From Pseudozobellia thermophila (GTDB lineage Bacteria; Bacteroidota; Bacteroidia; Flavobacteriales; Flavobacteriaceae), in NCBI RefSeq assembly GCF_900141855.1, contig NZ_FQYU01000009.1:84155-148154 (forward strand): 64,000 bases of DNA, in the 5' to 3' direction. Both the position numbers and the translations under genes were made by a program. The notes below the pieces were generated by a model. The model worked only from the letters and a program-made list of their open reading frames with translations. It was not told the origin of the DNA and searched no databases. The number at the start of each line of letters is the position of its first letter. Position 1 is the first letter of the stretch. Below are positions 53,335 to 60,886 of this stretch, piece by piece.

Positions 53335-54999
53335 ATGAAAAAACAGTTTATCAAAGTTGTACTTTCTTGTGCAGTGGTTGCAGGGGGTTTTACGGTCACT
53401 AGCTGTAAAAACTCCGGATCTTCCAAAAACGTGTCGCGAGCCACAGGATGGAAAATAAACGCCAAAGAAGGTGGTTTTCAATACAATACCGATTTTAAAG
53501 AGCAGGAAACGGCTCCCGGATTGGTGTTTATTGAAGGAGGAACTTTTACAAAGGGTAAGGTACAGGACGATGTTATGCACGATTGGAACAACACCCCTAC
53601 CTCACAACACGTACAGTCTTTTTATATGGACGAAACCGAGGTAACCAATGTGATGTACTTGGAATACCTCGATTATTTAAAAAGCGTCTACCCTCCCGAA
53701 AACCCAAAATACACCAACATCTATACAGGTGCCCTACCGGATACCTTGGTATGGAGGAACAGATTGGGTTTCAATGAGACCATGACCAACAACTACTTAA
53801 GGCACCCTGCCTATGCAGAGTATCCCGTAGTAGGTGTTAACTGGGTACAGGCCACACAATTTGCGGAATGGCGTACAGACCGTGTCAACGAGATTATGTT
53901 GGAACGCGAGGGCTATTTGGCAAAAGATGCCAAGTATCAGGCCGCCACTGGTGAAGTGCCCGGTACTTTCAGCACCGAAGCGTATTTGAACAGACCCGAA
54001 TCCGTGTACAACGGACAAATCGACTCGTTACAAGGCAAGCAGAAAAAAGACAGTGTAAACGTATATGCCAAAAGAAGTAGCGGGGTTATTATGCCAGAAT
54101 ACCGCCTTCCTACGGAAACCGAGTGGGAATACGCGGCCCAGGCGAATCAAGGTAACCGCGAGTACAACAACTACAGAGGTAGAAAAAAATATCCATGGGA
54201 CGGCGATTACACCAGAAACGGACAACGTGTAGGTAGAGGTGACCAATTGGCCAACTTTAAGCAAGGCAAAGGCGATTACGGCGGAATAGCCGGATGGTCG
54301 GACGACGGCGCCGATATTACCGCCCAGGTAATGTCGTACAAGCCCAACGACCTTGGTCTTTACGACATGGCCGGTAACGTTGCCGAATGGGTCGCCGATG
54401 TATACCGCCCCATAGTTGATGACGAAGTGAGCGATTTCAACTACTACCGTGGCAACATCTATATGAAGACGGCCATTGGCGAAGACGGTAAGGTGAACGT
54501 ACTTAGAGACTCGATTGTCTACGATACCCTGCCCAATGGAAAAATCGTGGCGGTCAACCTTCCCGGTGAGATAGCCATGGTGCCGATCGGCGAAGAAGAG
54601 ACCTATCTCAGGACCAACTTCTCTTCGAGCGACAACAGGGGATACAGGGACGGTGACCCAGGTTCCTCAAGGTTCTACGACAGATTTAACGACGAGGACG
54701 AAGATACCGAGATCAAAATGTACGACGCCCCAAAACACAAGGTTGAGCGCGACTCCACTGGAAAACTGATACGTCAGTACGACAAATCGAACAGCAGGAC
54801 AAGCTTGATCAACGATGAGGTTCGCGTGTACAAAGGAGGTTCTTGGAGGGACAGGGCCTATTGGCTAGACCCCGCCCAAAGAAGATACTTGCCCCAATAT
54901 ATGGCCACCGACTATATCGGTTTCCGATGTGCCATGTCGAGGGTAGGTTCCAAATCAAAGACCAAGAACAAGACCCCAAGAGGTAAAAAGGTCAGATAA
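53335..54999 (+). CDS. gldJ: gliding motility / T9SS lipoprotein GldJ
   Basis: 554 aa. Lipoprotein signal with Cys24 (VTSCKNSG). The formylglycine-enzyme-like fold spans most of the protein: LVFIEGGTFTKG, FYMDETEVTNVMYLEYL, YPVVGVNWVQATQFAEWR, YRLPTETEWEYAA, GLYDMAGNVAEWVADVY, KGGSWRDRAYWLDP and DYIGFRCAMS. GldJ is needed for gliding and secretion in flavobacteria and forms a track-like complex with GldK. The C-terminus ends in Lys-rich residues. It precedes murF with a terminator between, a conserved gene pair. Confidence 0.95.
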   Translation: MKKQFIKVVLSCAVVAGGFTVTSCKNSGSSKNVSRATGWKINAKEGGFQYNTDFKEQETAPGLVFIEGGTFTKGKVQDDVMHDWNNTPTSQHVQSFYMDETEVTNVMYLEYLDYLKSVYPPENPKYTNIYTGALPDTLVWRNRLGFNETMTNNYLRHPAYAEYPVVGVNWVQATQFAEWRTDRVNEIMLEREGYLAKDAKYQAATGEVPGTFSTEAYLNRPESVYNGQIDSLQGKQKKDSVNVYAKRSSGVIMPEYRLPTETEWEYAAQANQGNREYNNYRGRKKYPWDGDYTRNGQRVGRGDQLANFKQGKGDYGGIAGWSDDGADITAQVMSYKPNDLGLYDMAGNVAEWVADVYRPIVDDEVSDFNYYRGNIYMKTAIGEDGKVNVLRDSIVYDTLPNGKIVAVNLPGEIAMVPIGEEETYLRTNFSSSDNRGYRDGDPGSSRFYDRFNDEDEDTEIKMYDAPKHKVERDSTGKLIRQYDKSNSRTSLINDEVRVYKGGSWRDRAYWLDPAQRRYLPQYMATDYIGFRCAMSRVGSKSKTKNKTPRGKKVR

Positions 55000-55020
55000 G
55001 ACCCAACTATAAATTGCAGA

Positions 55021-55051
55021 AAGTCCCGGTCAACATGCCGGGACTTTTTTT
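55021..55051 (+). terminator. terminator after gldJ
   Basis: AAGTCCCGG (55021-55029) / CCGGGACTT (55038-55046), 9-bp stem, 8-nt loop, followed by a T-run to 55051. It ends the gldJ transcript 15 bp before murF starts. Confidence 0.85.
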
Positions 55052-55065
55052 ATACTTTTACCGCT

Positions 55066-56343
55066 ATGGAAATAGCACAACTACATCAGCTTTTTTTAGA
55101 ACACCCTACGGTCTGCACGGACACCCGAAAAATTGAGAAGGACTGTATTTTTTTTGCCCTGAAAGGCGAAAATTTCAATGGCAATTCGTACGCGGCCGAA
55201 GCCTTGAAAAAAGGAGCCGCCTTGGCCGTAATAGACGAGCCCGAATATGCAACATCAGACCGATGCCTATTGGTCGAAAATACACTTGAAACACTTCAAA
55301 AGCTGGCTACCTTCCACAGGAAGCATTCCCAAGCAAAGGTAATTGCACTTACCGGAAGCAACGGAAAGACCACTACGAAAGAGCTCATAAACGCCGTACT
55401 CTCCAAAAAGTACCGCACCATTGCCACCAAAGGCAACCTGAACAACCATATCGGGGTACCCTTGACCCTCCTATCGATCCAACACGACACGGAACTGGCG
55501 GTAGTTGAAATGGGCGCCAACCACCTAAAGGAAATAGACTTCCTTTGCCGTTTGGCCCAACCCGATTTCGGCTATGTCACCAATTTTGGAAAGGCCCACC
55601 TCGAAGGCTTTGGAAGCAAGGAAGGCATCATAAGGGGAAAAAGTGAACTGTACGATTATTTGACCGCCCACGACAAATCGGTATTTATCAACGCAGATGA
55701 CGGCGTCCAAATCGAAAAGCTAAAAAGCTATATCAAAAAGTACGGATTCAGCTCAAAAAACCACGAATACTATCCGATAACCCTTGTCGACGCCGACCCC
55801 TTCGTAAAACTTAAGGCCGAGGAAACGGTCATTGCATCGCAATTGATAGGAAGCTACAACTTCACCAATTGCGCGGCGGCGGTGCTTATCGGAAAATACT
55901 TTAACGTAGCCCTTTCCGATATCAAATCGGCCATTGAAAACTACGTACCGAGCAACAACCGTTCACAGATTATCGAAAAAAACGGACATCGCATCATCTT
56001 GGATGCCTACAACGCCAACCCGACAAGCATGAAAGCGGCATTGGACAACTTTGACCAAATGAAGGGCACGAATAAGACCGCCTTTTTGGGCGACATGTTC
56101 GAATTGGGCCCAACCGCGGACGAAGAACATCAAAAAATCGCCGACCTCGTTTCGAGCCTCGGCCTGAAACAGGTTTTTCTCATCGGGGAAAATTTCAAGG
56201 GTACGGATACATCCATCGAAAAATTCAAAACTTTTGATCTACTACGGGAACACCTGAAAGAAAACCCCTTGAAGGAAGATAGCCTCGTATTGGTCAAGGG
56301 CTCAAGAGGTATGGCCCTAGAACGTATTCTTGATCTGCTCTAG
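55066..56343 (+). CDS. murF: UDP-MurNAc-tripeptide D-Ala-D-Ala ligase
   Basis: 425 aa. Adds D-Ala-D-Ala to the peptidoglycan precursor. Seen: VCTDTRKIEKDCIFFALKGENFNG (in parts), ATP loop ALTGSNGKTTTKELI, EMGANHLKEI, NNRSQII, DAYNANPTSMKAAL and LGDMFELG. It is complete. The small TATACTTTTA box at 55051 could be its own promoter after the gldJ terminator. Confidence 0.97.
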   Translation: MEIAQLHQLFLEHPTVCTDTRKIEKDCIFFALKGENFNGNSYAAEALKKGAALAVIDEPEYATSDRCLLVENTLETLQKLATFHRKHSQAKVIALTGSNGKTTTKELINAVLSKKYRTIATKGNLNNHIGVPLTLLSIQHDTELAVVEMGANHLKEIDFLCRLAQPDFGYVTNFGKAHLEGFGSKEGIIRGKSELYDYLTAHDKSVFINADDGVQIEKLKSYIKKYGFSSKNHEYYPITLVDADPFVKLKAEETVIASQLIGSYNFTNCAAAVLIGKYFNVALSDIKSAIENYVPSNNRSQIIEKNGHRIILDAYNANPTSMKAALDNFDQMKGTNKTAFLGDMFELGPTADEEHQKIADLVSSLGLKQVFLIGENFKGTDTSIEKFKTFDLLREHLKENPLKEDSLVLVKGSRGMALERILDLL

Positions 56344-56352
56344 GATATTTAG

Positions 56353-56427
56353 TGGGTTATACTGGATTCGAACCAGTGACCTCTGCCCTGTCAAGGCAGC
56401 GCTCTAAACCAACTGAGCTAATAACCC
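56353..56427 (-). tRNA. tRNA-Val(GAC)
   Basis: 75 nt cloverleaf on the minus strand: acceptor GGGTTAT / ATAACCC, D arm GCTC / GAGC, anticodon stem CTGCC / GGCAG with loop TTGACAG (anticodon GAC), T arm ACTGG / CCAGT with TTCGAAT. All stems pair fully; discriminator A; CCA not encoded. It ends about 10 bp past murF on the other strand. Confidence 0.95.
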
Positions 56428-56703
56428 ATAAAAGCTGGGCAAAGGTAAAACATATTTCCGATTTGAAAAACTTAAAACCATCAATAAATCGCAATAAAAT
56501 ACCATTACCTTCTACCCCACGGCGTTAAGGCAAGGACAGATAGCCAATTAAAGCGCCCATAAAAAGGGATCTTCCCCTAAAATAGTTTATTTTTAAAACC
56601 GCTTATGGTTCGTAGGACCAAGCCCTATACCCGCCGCGAATTACCCTTTCTAGGTAGGGCGGCTACCACATAAGCCATTGCAGTCTAAACCAAAACAACC
56701 GCC
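56428..56703. other. intergenic region before the Tat propeller gene
   Basis: 276 bp with no gene seen. It carries AT-rich stretches near 56470-56510 and 56580-56605 that may hold the promoter of the gene at 56704; no clear -7 box. Confidence 0.4.
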
Positions 56704-57762
56704 ATGTGCACAAAACAGAATAAACGAAGAGACTTTTTAAAAAAATCGGCCTTGGTGTCCGGCGCCAGCTTAATTGCCCCGGTCGACACCTTTGGCATCA
56801 TCCACCGAAGGAACAAACAGCGGATCGTGGGCCACGGAAATTTTAAGTATGCCGTTGACCCGGACTGGGGCGTTCAAGACCCATCTAAAATTCCGGTAAA
56901 CGATTGCCACGAAATGGTAATGGACAGCAAGGGACGTATCTTGATGACCACCACGGGTGCCAACAACAATAATATCATCGTCTACGACAAATCGGGCAAG
57001 GTGCTGGAATCATGGGGTACCGCGTTCCCAGGGGCCCACGGCCTTTCGATCATGGGCGAGCACAGCGACCAATGTTTGTTTATTACCGATCCCGATACCC
57101 ACAAGGTAACCAAAACAACGATTGACGGTAAAATAATCATGACGCTGGAACGCCCCAAAGAAGTTGAGGGGTACACCAGTAACGACCAGTTCAAGCCCAC
57201 TGAAACGGCCATTATGCCCAATGGCGATTTTTATGTGGCGGACGGATATGGCGAGAACTATATCATTCACTACGACGCCAATGGAAACTACCTTAACCAT
57301 TTTGGGGGCAAAGGAGAGGGCGACGCCCAGTTCAACTGTTGCCACGGCATTACCCTGGACACAAGAAATCCAGACAACCCGACCCTTCTGATCACCTCAC
57401 GGGCCAGTCAAGAGTTCAAAAGGTTTACCTTAGACGGAAAACACCTCGAAACCATCCCCCTACCCGGCTGCTCGATTTGCAGGCCGGTCATTGATGGCGA
57501 GAACATCTATTTTGCCGTTATCGTCACGAAAACCTGGGACAGCTACGACGGAATGCTCGCCGTGCTCGACAAGAGCAATACCATTGTATCCCTGCCTGGT
57601 GGAAGTGCGCCCGATTACAGCAGCGGCACCTTGAGCGAACCTAAATACGACGGCAAAACTTTTAGAAACCCGCACGACGTGCTTGTAGACAACGACGGCA
57701 ATCTTTATGTTCCCCAATGGAACTCGGGCAAGACTTACCCGATTAAATTAAACAGGGTATAA
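56704..57762 (+). CDS. Tat-exported beta-propeller (NHL-type) protein
   Basis: 352 aa. Tat signal KRRDFLKKSALVSGASLIAP, with the twin Arg. The body is built of NHL/6-bladed propeller repeats: CHEMVMDSKGRILMTTTG, NNIIVYDKSGKVLESWG, HGLSIM, DFYVADGYGENYIIHYDANGNYLNHFG (in parts) and HDVLVDNDGNLYVPQWNSG. Similar blocks occur in peptidylglycine alpha-hydroxyglycine lyases and other propellers, but no enzyme function is proven. It is probably periplasmic. It lies between two tRNA-Val loci. Confidence 0.88.
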   Translation: MCTKQNKRRDFLKKSALVSGASLIAPVDTFGIIHRRNKQRIVGHGNFKYAVDPDWGVQDPSKIPVNDCHEMVMDSKGRILMTTTGANNNNIIVYDKSGKVLESWGTAFPGAHGLSIMGEHSDQCLFITDPDTHKVTKTTIDGKIIMTLERPKEVEGYTSNDQFKPTETAIMPNGDFYVADGYGENYIIHYDANGNYLNHFGGKGEGDAQFNCCHGITLDTRNPDNPTLLITSRASQEFKRFTLDGKHLETIPLPGCSICRPVIDGENIYFAVIVTKTWDSYDGMLAVLDKSNTIVSLPGGSAPDYSSGTLSEPKYDGKTFRNPHDVLVDNDGNLYVPQWNSGKTYPIKLNRV

Positions 57763-57783
57763 GCTAAAGTTTTTAAGCCCCCC

Positions 57784-57861
57784 CTAGGCAGTATCCTGGA
57801 TGGAACCGACATAGTATCGGTCAAGGGTTGCCGAGTATAGGATGTAGGTAAAAAAGGCCAT
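57784..57861 (-). pseudogene. broken GIY-YIG nuclease copy (third unit)
   Basis: From the ATG at 57861 it reads MAFFTYILYSATLDRYYVGS like the two intact copies, then changes to IQDTA and stops after 25 codons. Identity to the other copies ends near 57797. Only the GIY-YIG core is left and the catalytic Arg and Glu are gone. It is the far end of the tandem array. Confidence 0.85.
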
Positions 57862-57870
57862 AAAAAGAAA

Positions 57871-57900
57871 AATCCCCGAACATCTTAATGCTTGGGGATT
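57871..57900 (-). terminator. terminator-like hairpin, copy 3
   Basis: Stem AATCCCC / GGGGATT with an inner AGCAT / ATGTT pairing, followed by T's on the minus strand that run to 4 bp before the ATG of the broken nuclease. Identical hairpins are at 58205 and 58561. Confidence 0.75.
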
Positions 57901-57904
57901 CCTG

Positions 57905-57953
57905 TGGACAATGAGGGATTCGAACCCCCGATGCCCTGAACTAACCGAGCTAG
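57905..57953 (-). pseudogene. tRNA-like remnant without anticodon arm
   Basis: The T arm is intact (GGGGGTTCGAATCCCTC) and a D-arm-like part remains, but the 22 bp of the anticodon arm are lost. It lies where the tRNA-Val(TAC) sequence would be in the repeat, so it is a degraded duplicate and cannot work as a tRNA. Confidence 0.85.
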
Positions 57954-58195
57954 TTCGTTATCAGTTTTTCTATCATCTTGCGGCTCTTCCATTTCTTGAT
58001 CTGACCTTCTCGCCGCAAGGCCTCCGAACGCGTGGGATGGCTTTCGGTATACTTTACCTCCCAGTCCTTGGCCTTGGAGGTAAAGCCCCTGTGGTTTTTC
58101 AAATGCTCCTCCAACCGTACGGACATATCCTGGGTGGAACCGACATAGTATCGGTCCAAGGATTCGGAGTAAAGGATGTAGGTGAAAAAGGCCAT
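57950..58195 (-). CDS. GIY-YIG nuclease, second copy
   Basis: 81 aa from the ATG at 58195; the longer open frame upstream is the tRNA-like sequence read as protein. GIY-YIG core TYILYSESLDRYYVGSTQ, then MSVRLEEHL with Arg27 and ALRREGQIKKWKS with Glu63, the expected catalytic set of small UPF0213-type nucleases. The stop TAG is the base triplet at tRNA positions 8-10 of the remnant at 57905-57953. It differs from copy 1 at a few residues (ends EKLITN). A terminator hairpin ends directly before the start. Confidence 0.9.
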   Translation of the reverse strand: MAFFTYILYSESLDRYYVGSTQDMSVRLEEHLKNHRGFTSKAKDWEVKYTESHPTRSEALRREGQIKKWKSRKMIEKLITN

Positions 58196-58204
58196 AAAAA
58201 GAAA

Positions 58205-58234
58205 AATCCCCGAACATCTTAATGCTTGGGGATT
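58205..58234 (-). terminator. terminator-like hairpin, copy 2
   Basis: Same sequence as at 57871 and 58561. Its T-tract abuts the nuclease ATG at 58195, so the nuclease mRNA needs read-through of the hairpin or a promoter that overlaps it. Confidence 0.75.
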
Positions 58235-58238
58235 CCTG

Positions 58239-58315
58239 TGGGCAATGAGGGATTCGAACCCCCGACCCTCCCGAAGTGAATTCGGGATGCCCTGAACTAA
58301 CCGGGCTAATCCCCA
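58239..58315 (-). pseudogene. tRNA-Val-derived tRNA-like sequence
   Basis: 77 nt. The T arm equals that of tRNA-Val(TAC). The D stem has changed from GCTC/GAGC to GCCC/GGGC and still pairs; the anticodon stem is now 6 bp (TCCCGA / TCGGGA) with the 7-nt loop ATTCACT. The acceptor stem has mismatches (GGGGAT side against ATTGCCC), so it is probably not charged. The nuclease stop of copy 1 lies in its first bases. Confidence 0.75.
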
Positions 58316-58551
58316 ATCAGTCGCTCTATCATCTTGCGGCTCTTCCATTTCTTGATCTGACCTTCCCGCCGCAAGGCCTCCGAACGCGTGGGATGGCTTT
58401 CGGTATACTTTACCTCCCAGTCCTTGGCCTTTGAGGTAAAGCCCCTGTGGTTTTTCAAATGCTCCTCCAACCGTACGGACATATCCTGGGTGGAACCGAC
58501 ATAGTATCGGTCAAGGGTTGCCGAGTATAGGATGTAGGCAAAAAAGGCCAT
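58306..58551 (-). CDS. GIY-YIG nuclease, first copy
   Basis: 81 aa. MAFFAYILYSATLDRYYVGSTQ start, Arg27 in MSVRLEEHL, Glu63 in ALRREGQIKK; complete single-domain GIY-YIG fold. It is the copy next to the real tRNA-Val(TAC), 43 bp past its 3' end, and reads in the same direction. The last codons (CTG ATT GGG GAT TAG) are formed by the 5' end of the next tRNA-like sequence, so its C-terminus depends on that junction. Likely a selfish or tRNA-gene-linked nuclease; the target is unknown. Confidence 0.92.
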   Translation of the reverse strand: MAFFAYILYSATLDRYYVGSTQDMSVRLEEHLKNHRGFTSKAKDWEVKYTESHPTRSEALRREGQIKKWKSRKMIERLIGD

Positions 58552-58560
58552 AAAAAGAAA

Positions 58561-58590
58561 AATCCCCGAACATCTTAATGCTTGGGGATT
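58561..58590 (-). terminator. terminator-like hairpin of tRNA-Val(TAC)
   Basis: Stem AATCCCC / GGGGATT then T's, 5 bp past the tRNA 3' end on the minus strand. It should end the tRNA transcript and lies 9 bp before the start of the first nuclease gene. Confidence 0.75.
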
Positions 58591-58594
58591 CCTG

Positions 58595-58669
58595 TGGGCA
58601 ATGAGGGATTCGAACCCCCGACCCCCTCGGTGTAAACGAGGTGCTCTGAACCAACTGAGCTAATTGCCC
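58595..58669 (-). tRNA. tRNA-Val(TAC)
   Basis: 75 nt. Acceptor GGGCAAT / ATTGCCC, D arm GCTC / GAGC, anticodon stem CCTCG / CGAGG with loop TTTACAC (anticodon TAC), T arm GGGGG / CCCTC with one G-T pair. A complete cloverleaf, discriminator A, no encoded CCA. It is the parent of the tRNA-like sequences to the left. Confidence 0.96.
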
Positions 58670-58730
58670 GAAAAGGTGTGCAAATATAGAATTCTTTTAT
58701 TTACTCCCAAAGAAAAAAAAGAATAAAAAT

Positions 58731-59942
58731 TTAAAGGATTTCGGCCACTGTAAACGTGCTTCCACCAACAAACACAAAATCAGTGGGTTTTGCAGCATGG
58801 AAGGCAGAACGGTAAGCTTCCGAAACCGTGGAAAAACAATCTCCATTTAACCCAAACGCCCGGGCTTCATCGGCCAATATCCCAACATGTAATCCCCTTT
58901 CGATCTTCGGGCTGCAAAAGTAATACGTGGCGTTGGCCGGGAACAGGGGCAATATCCCCTTCAGGTCCTTCCCCTTCACAAAGCCCAAGACGATGTGCAA
59001 TTTCCTATATTTTTGCCGAAGCAACTGCCCTACTACCAACTCCAGACCCTCTTTGTTATGGGCCGTATCGCAGATTACGGTAGGTTTGGTGTTCAGTTGC
59101 TGCCACCTCCCCATCAATCCGGTATTTTCAACGACCTTCTGCAAACCGGAGCGGATATGTGCATCCCCTACATCAAAATTCCCCAAGGCCCTAATGGCGG
59201 CTACGACACCTTTTACGTTTTTGAATTGATATAGGCCCAAGAGCGATGTGGTATGCCCATCGGTGGTTTCCCGGTCGGCAAATACCAATGGGGCGCTCTT
59301 TTCCTCGGCCACGGACTCAAAAACCCCGGCCGCGCCTTCTTGGTATTCACTGATCACTACGGGAACCTTTGTTTTGATGATTCCTGCCTTTTCAAAAGCG
59401 ATCTTTTCTATGGTATCGCCTAGCATATCGGTGTGGTCCATGCCAATATTGGTGATCAGGCAAACTTCGGGCTCGATGATATTGGTCGAATCCAATCGGC
59501 CTCCCAGTCCCACCTCAACAACGGCGATATCTACCTTTTCCTCGGCAAAACAATCAAAGGCCATACCTACGGTCATTTCAAAAAACGACAGCTGGTTGCG
59601 TTCGAAAAACGACCTGTTCTTCGCTATGAAGTCGACCACATGTCTTTTGGAAACCGGCTTGCCATCGATTTTAATTCGTTCCCTAAAGTCCTTTAGATGG
59701 GGTGACGTGTAGAGTCCGACCCTATACCCCGCTTCCTGAAGTATGGAAGCCAGCATATGGCTGCTCGAACCCTTTCCGTTGGTACCGGCCACGTGGATGC
59801 TTTTAAACCGTTTATGCGGATTACCGAGATGCCCAACGAATTTTAAGATACCGTTCAACTTGGCATTATAGGCCTTTGAACCTTGTTGCTGATACATTGG
59901 AAGTTGCCCGAACATCCAATCCAAAGTCTCTTGATAGGTCAC
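58731..59942 (-). CDS. folC: folylpolyglutamate / dihydrofolate synthase
   Basis: 403 aa with a GTG start at 59942, read as MTYQETLDWMFGQLPMYQQQ. It adds glutamates to folates and/or makes dihydrofolate from dihydropteroate. Seen: the P-loop IHVAGTNGKGSSSHMLASIL, TSPHLKDFRERI, VVEVGLGGRLDSTN, NIGMDHTDMLGDTI, CDTAHNKEGL and VFVGGSTFTVAE. The GTGA overlap with the TonB-like gene stop means translational coupling. The tail lies next to tRNA-Val(TAC). Confidence 0.96.
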   Translation of the reverse strand: MTYQETLDWMFGQLPMYQQQGSKAYNAKLNGILKFVGHLGNPHKRFKSIHVAGTNGKGSSSHMLASILQEAGYRVGLYTSPHLKDFRERIKIDGKPVSKRHVVDFIAKNRSFFERNQLSFFEMTVGMAFDCFAEEKVDIAVVEVGLGGRLDSTNIIEPEVCLITNIGMDHTDMLGDTIEKIAFEKAGIIKTKVPVVISEYQEGAAGVFESVAEEKSAPLVFADRETTDGHTTSLLGLYQFKNVKGVVAAIRALGNFDVGDAHIRSGLQKVVENTGLMGRWQQLNTKPTVICDTAHNKEGLELVVGQLLRQKYRKLHIVLGFVKGKDLKGILPLFPANATYYFCSPKIERGLHVGILADEARAFGLNGDCFSTVSEAYRSAFHAAKPTDFVFVGGSTFTVAEIL

Positions 59943-60886
59943 TCGCCCAACTTGAAGTTCACCACTACGAAGCCCACTTGCTGACTGGGCGCATTGGAAT
60001 CCAGGTTCCATTTGTGCTTAAAGGCGGTTTTTTTGGCAGGTTCCAAAAGGCAAGGGTGATTATTGGTCGTTCCCTTGACCCCGGGCGTGGCCGAAACCAC
60101 GTTGCCATTTCTATCTACAACGATTTTTACGACTACCCGTCCCTCTTCGTTACACTCCTGCTTTACCTTTCCCTTGCTTACCAAAGAGCGGCCGTTAAGT
60201 CCATACCCTCCTGTGCCGCTGCCCGAACCGGGACTACCGTAGTAGCTGGTCGCATAGGGATCTCCGCCAGGTTGGCCCTTGTCGCCGGCCCTATTGTCGT
60301 CGCCTTCACTTCCCGAGGCATTGCCTTCGGATTTACTTATTCCGCCAATCAGCTCGTCGAGTTTTTTCTTTTTGGCCTCCTGCTCCTTTCGGGCCTTTTC
60401 TTCGGCCAATTTCTTTTCACGGGCGATCCTTTCGGCCTCGGCCCTCTTTTTTTCCTCTGCCTCACGCGCCTTTTTCTGGGCGATTCTTTCGGCTTCCTCC
60501 GCCTTGCGCTTGGCCTCTTGTGCCTTCTTTATTTTTATTGCTTCTTCGTTCTCTTGGGTAAGCACCTTTTCGGCCGGGGCCTCCTCGGCCACTACCTCTT
60601 CGGGCACTTCCTCGGCAACCTCCTCCACGACTTCCTCTTCGACCACCTCTTCTTGTTTGGACGGTTCGACCGGCGGTGTATCCAAAGGCTCCGAACGAAT
60701 TTGCTCCTTGGGCTGCACGTTGCCACTACCGAAATCCATAGTGCCAAAATTCACCGATATGCCGTTTTCCTCAGGCGGGTCCATATAGGTAAGCCCAATG
60801 TAGAACATGACAAGGAGGAGCACACTTAACAGAAGTGTGGTAAGTGTAAATGACTTTTTCTTGTGTCTCGTATCTAGGAATGACAT
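59939..60886 (-). CDS. TonB-like energy transducer
   Basis: 315 aa. One N-terminal membrane helix (FTLTTLLLSVLLLVMFYIGLTY), then a long Glu/Val/Pro region and a Lys/Glu/Ala coiled coil (about residues 110-185), a Gly/Ser-rich hinge (GSPGSGSGTGGYGLNGRS) and a C-terminal TonB-type domain with EEGRVVVKIVVDRNGNVVSA. It carries energy from the ExbB/ExbD motor across the periplasm to receptors. It is joined to exbD by a TAATG overlap and to folC by a GTGA overlap. Confidence 0.9.
   Translation of the reverse strand: MSFLDTRHKKKSFTLTTLLLSVLLLVMFYIGLTYMDPPEENGISVNFGTMDFGSGNVQPKEQIRSEPLDTPPVEPSKQEEVVEEEVVEEVAEEVPEEVVAEEAPAEKVLTQENEEAIKIKKAQEAKRKAEEAERIAQKKAREAEEKKRAEAERIAREKKLAEEKARKEQEAKKKKLDELIGGISKSEGNASGSEGDDNRAGDKGQPGGDPYATSYYGSPGSGSGTGGYGLNGRSLVSKGKVKQECNEEGRVVVKIVVDRNGNVVSATPGVKGTTNNHPCLLEPAKKTAFKHKWNLDSNAPSQQVGFVVVNFKLGE

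Larger units (their letters stand above)
57797..58590 (-). repeat. tandem array: tRNA 3' half, terminator hairpin and GIY-YIG gene
   Basis: Nearly identical units of 356 bp (58235-58590) and 334 bp (57901-58234), plus a partial third unit (57797-57900). Each unit has, on the minus strand, a tRNA-like end, a 30-bp hairpin with T's and a nuclease gene. The length difference of 22 bp is exactly the anticodon arm missing from the leftmost tRNA remnant. The right border is the working tRNA-Val(TAC). Confidence 0.9.

Noticed and set aside
58239..58315. A tRNA with anticodon TCA (possible stop-codon reader)
   Set aside because: The loop ATTCACT would give TCA, but position 37 is C, the acceptor stem has mismatches and the anticodon stem is one pair too long. 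It is better read as a decayed or recombined duplicate.
57885..58348. Longer open frames through the tRNA-like sequences, with protein text such as GIGGSNPSLS or EGRGFESLIAH
   Set aside because: These are tRNA T-arm sequences read as protein. The homologous start of both nuclease copies is the later ATG (MAFF...).
57797..58590. CRISPR array
   Set aside because: The repeats are 330-356 bp units holding genes; there are no short repeats with unique spacers and no cas genes.
59876..60829. 317-codon plus-strand frame rich in Phe and Leu
   Set aside because: It is the reverse of the Glu/Lys-rich coiled coil of the TonB-like gene, so its membrane-like look is an artefact.
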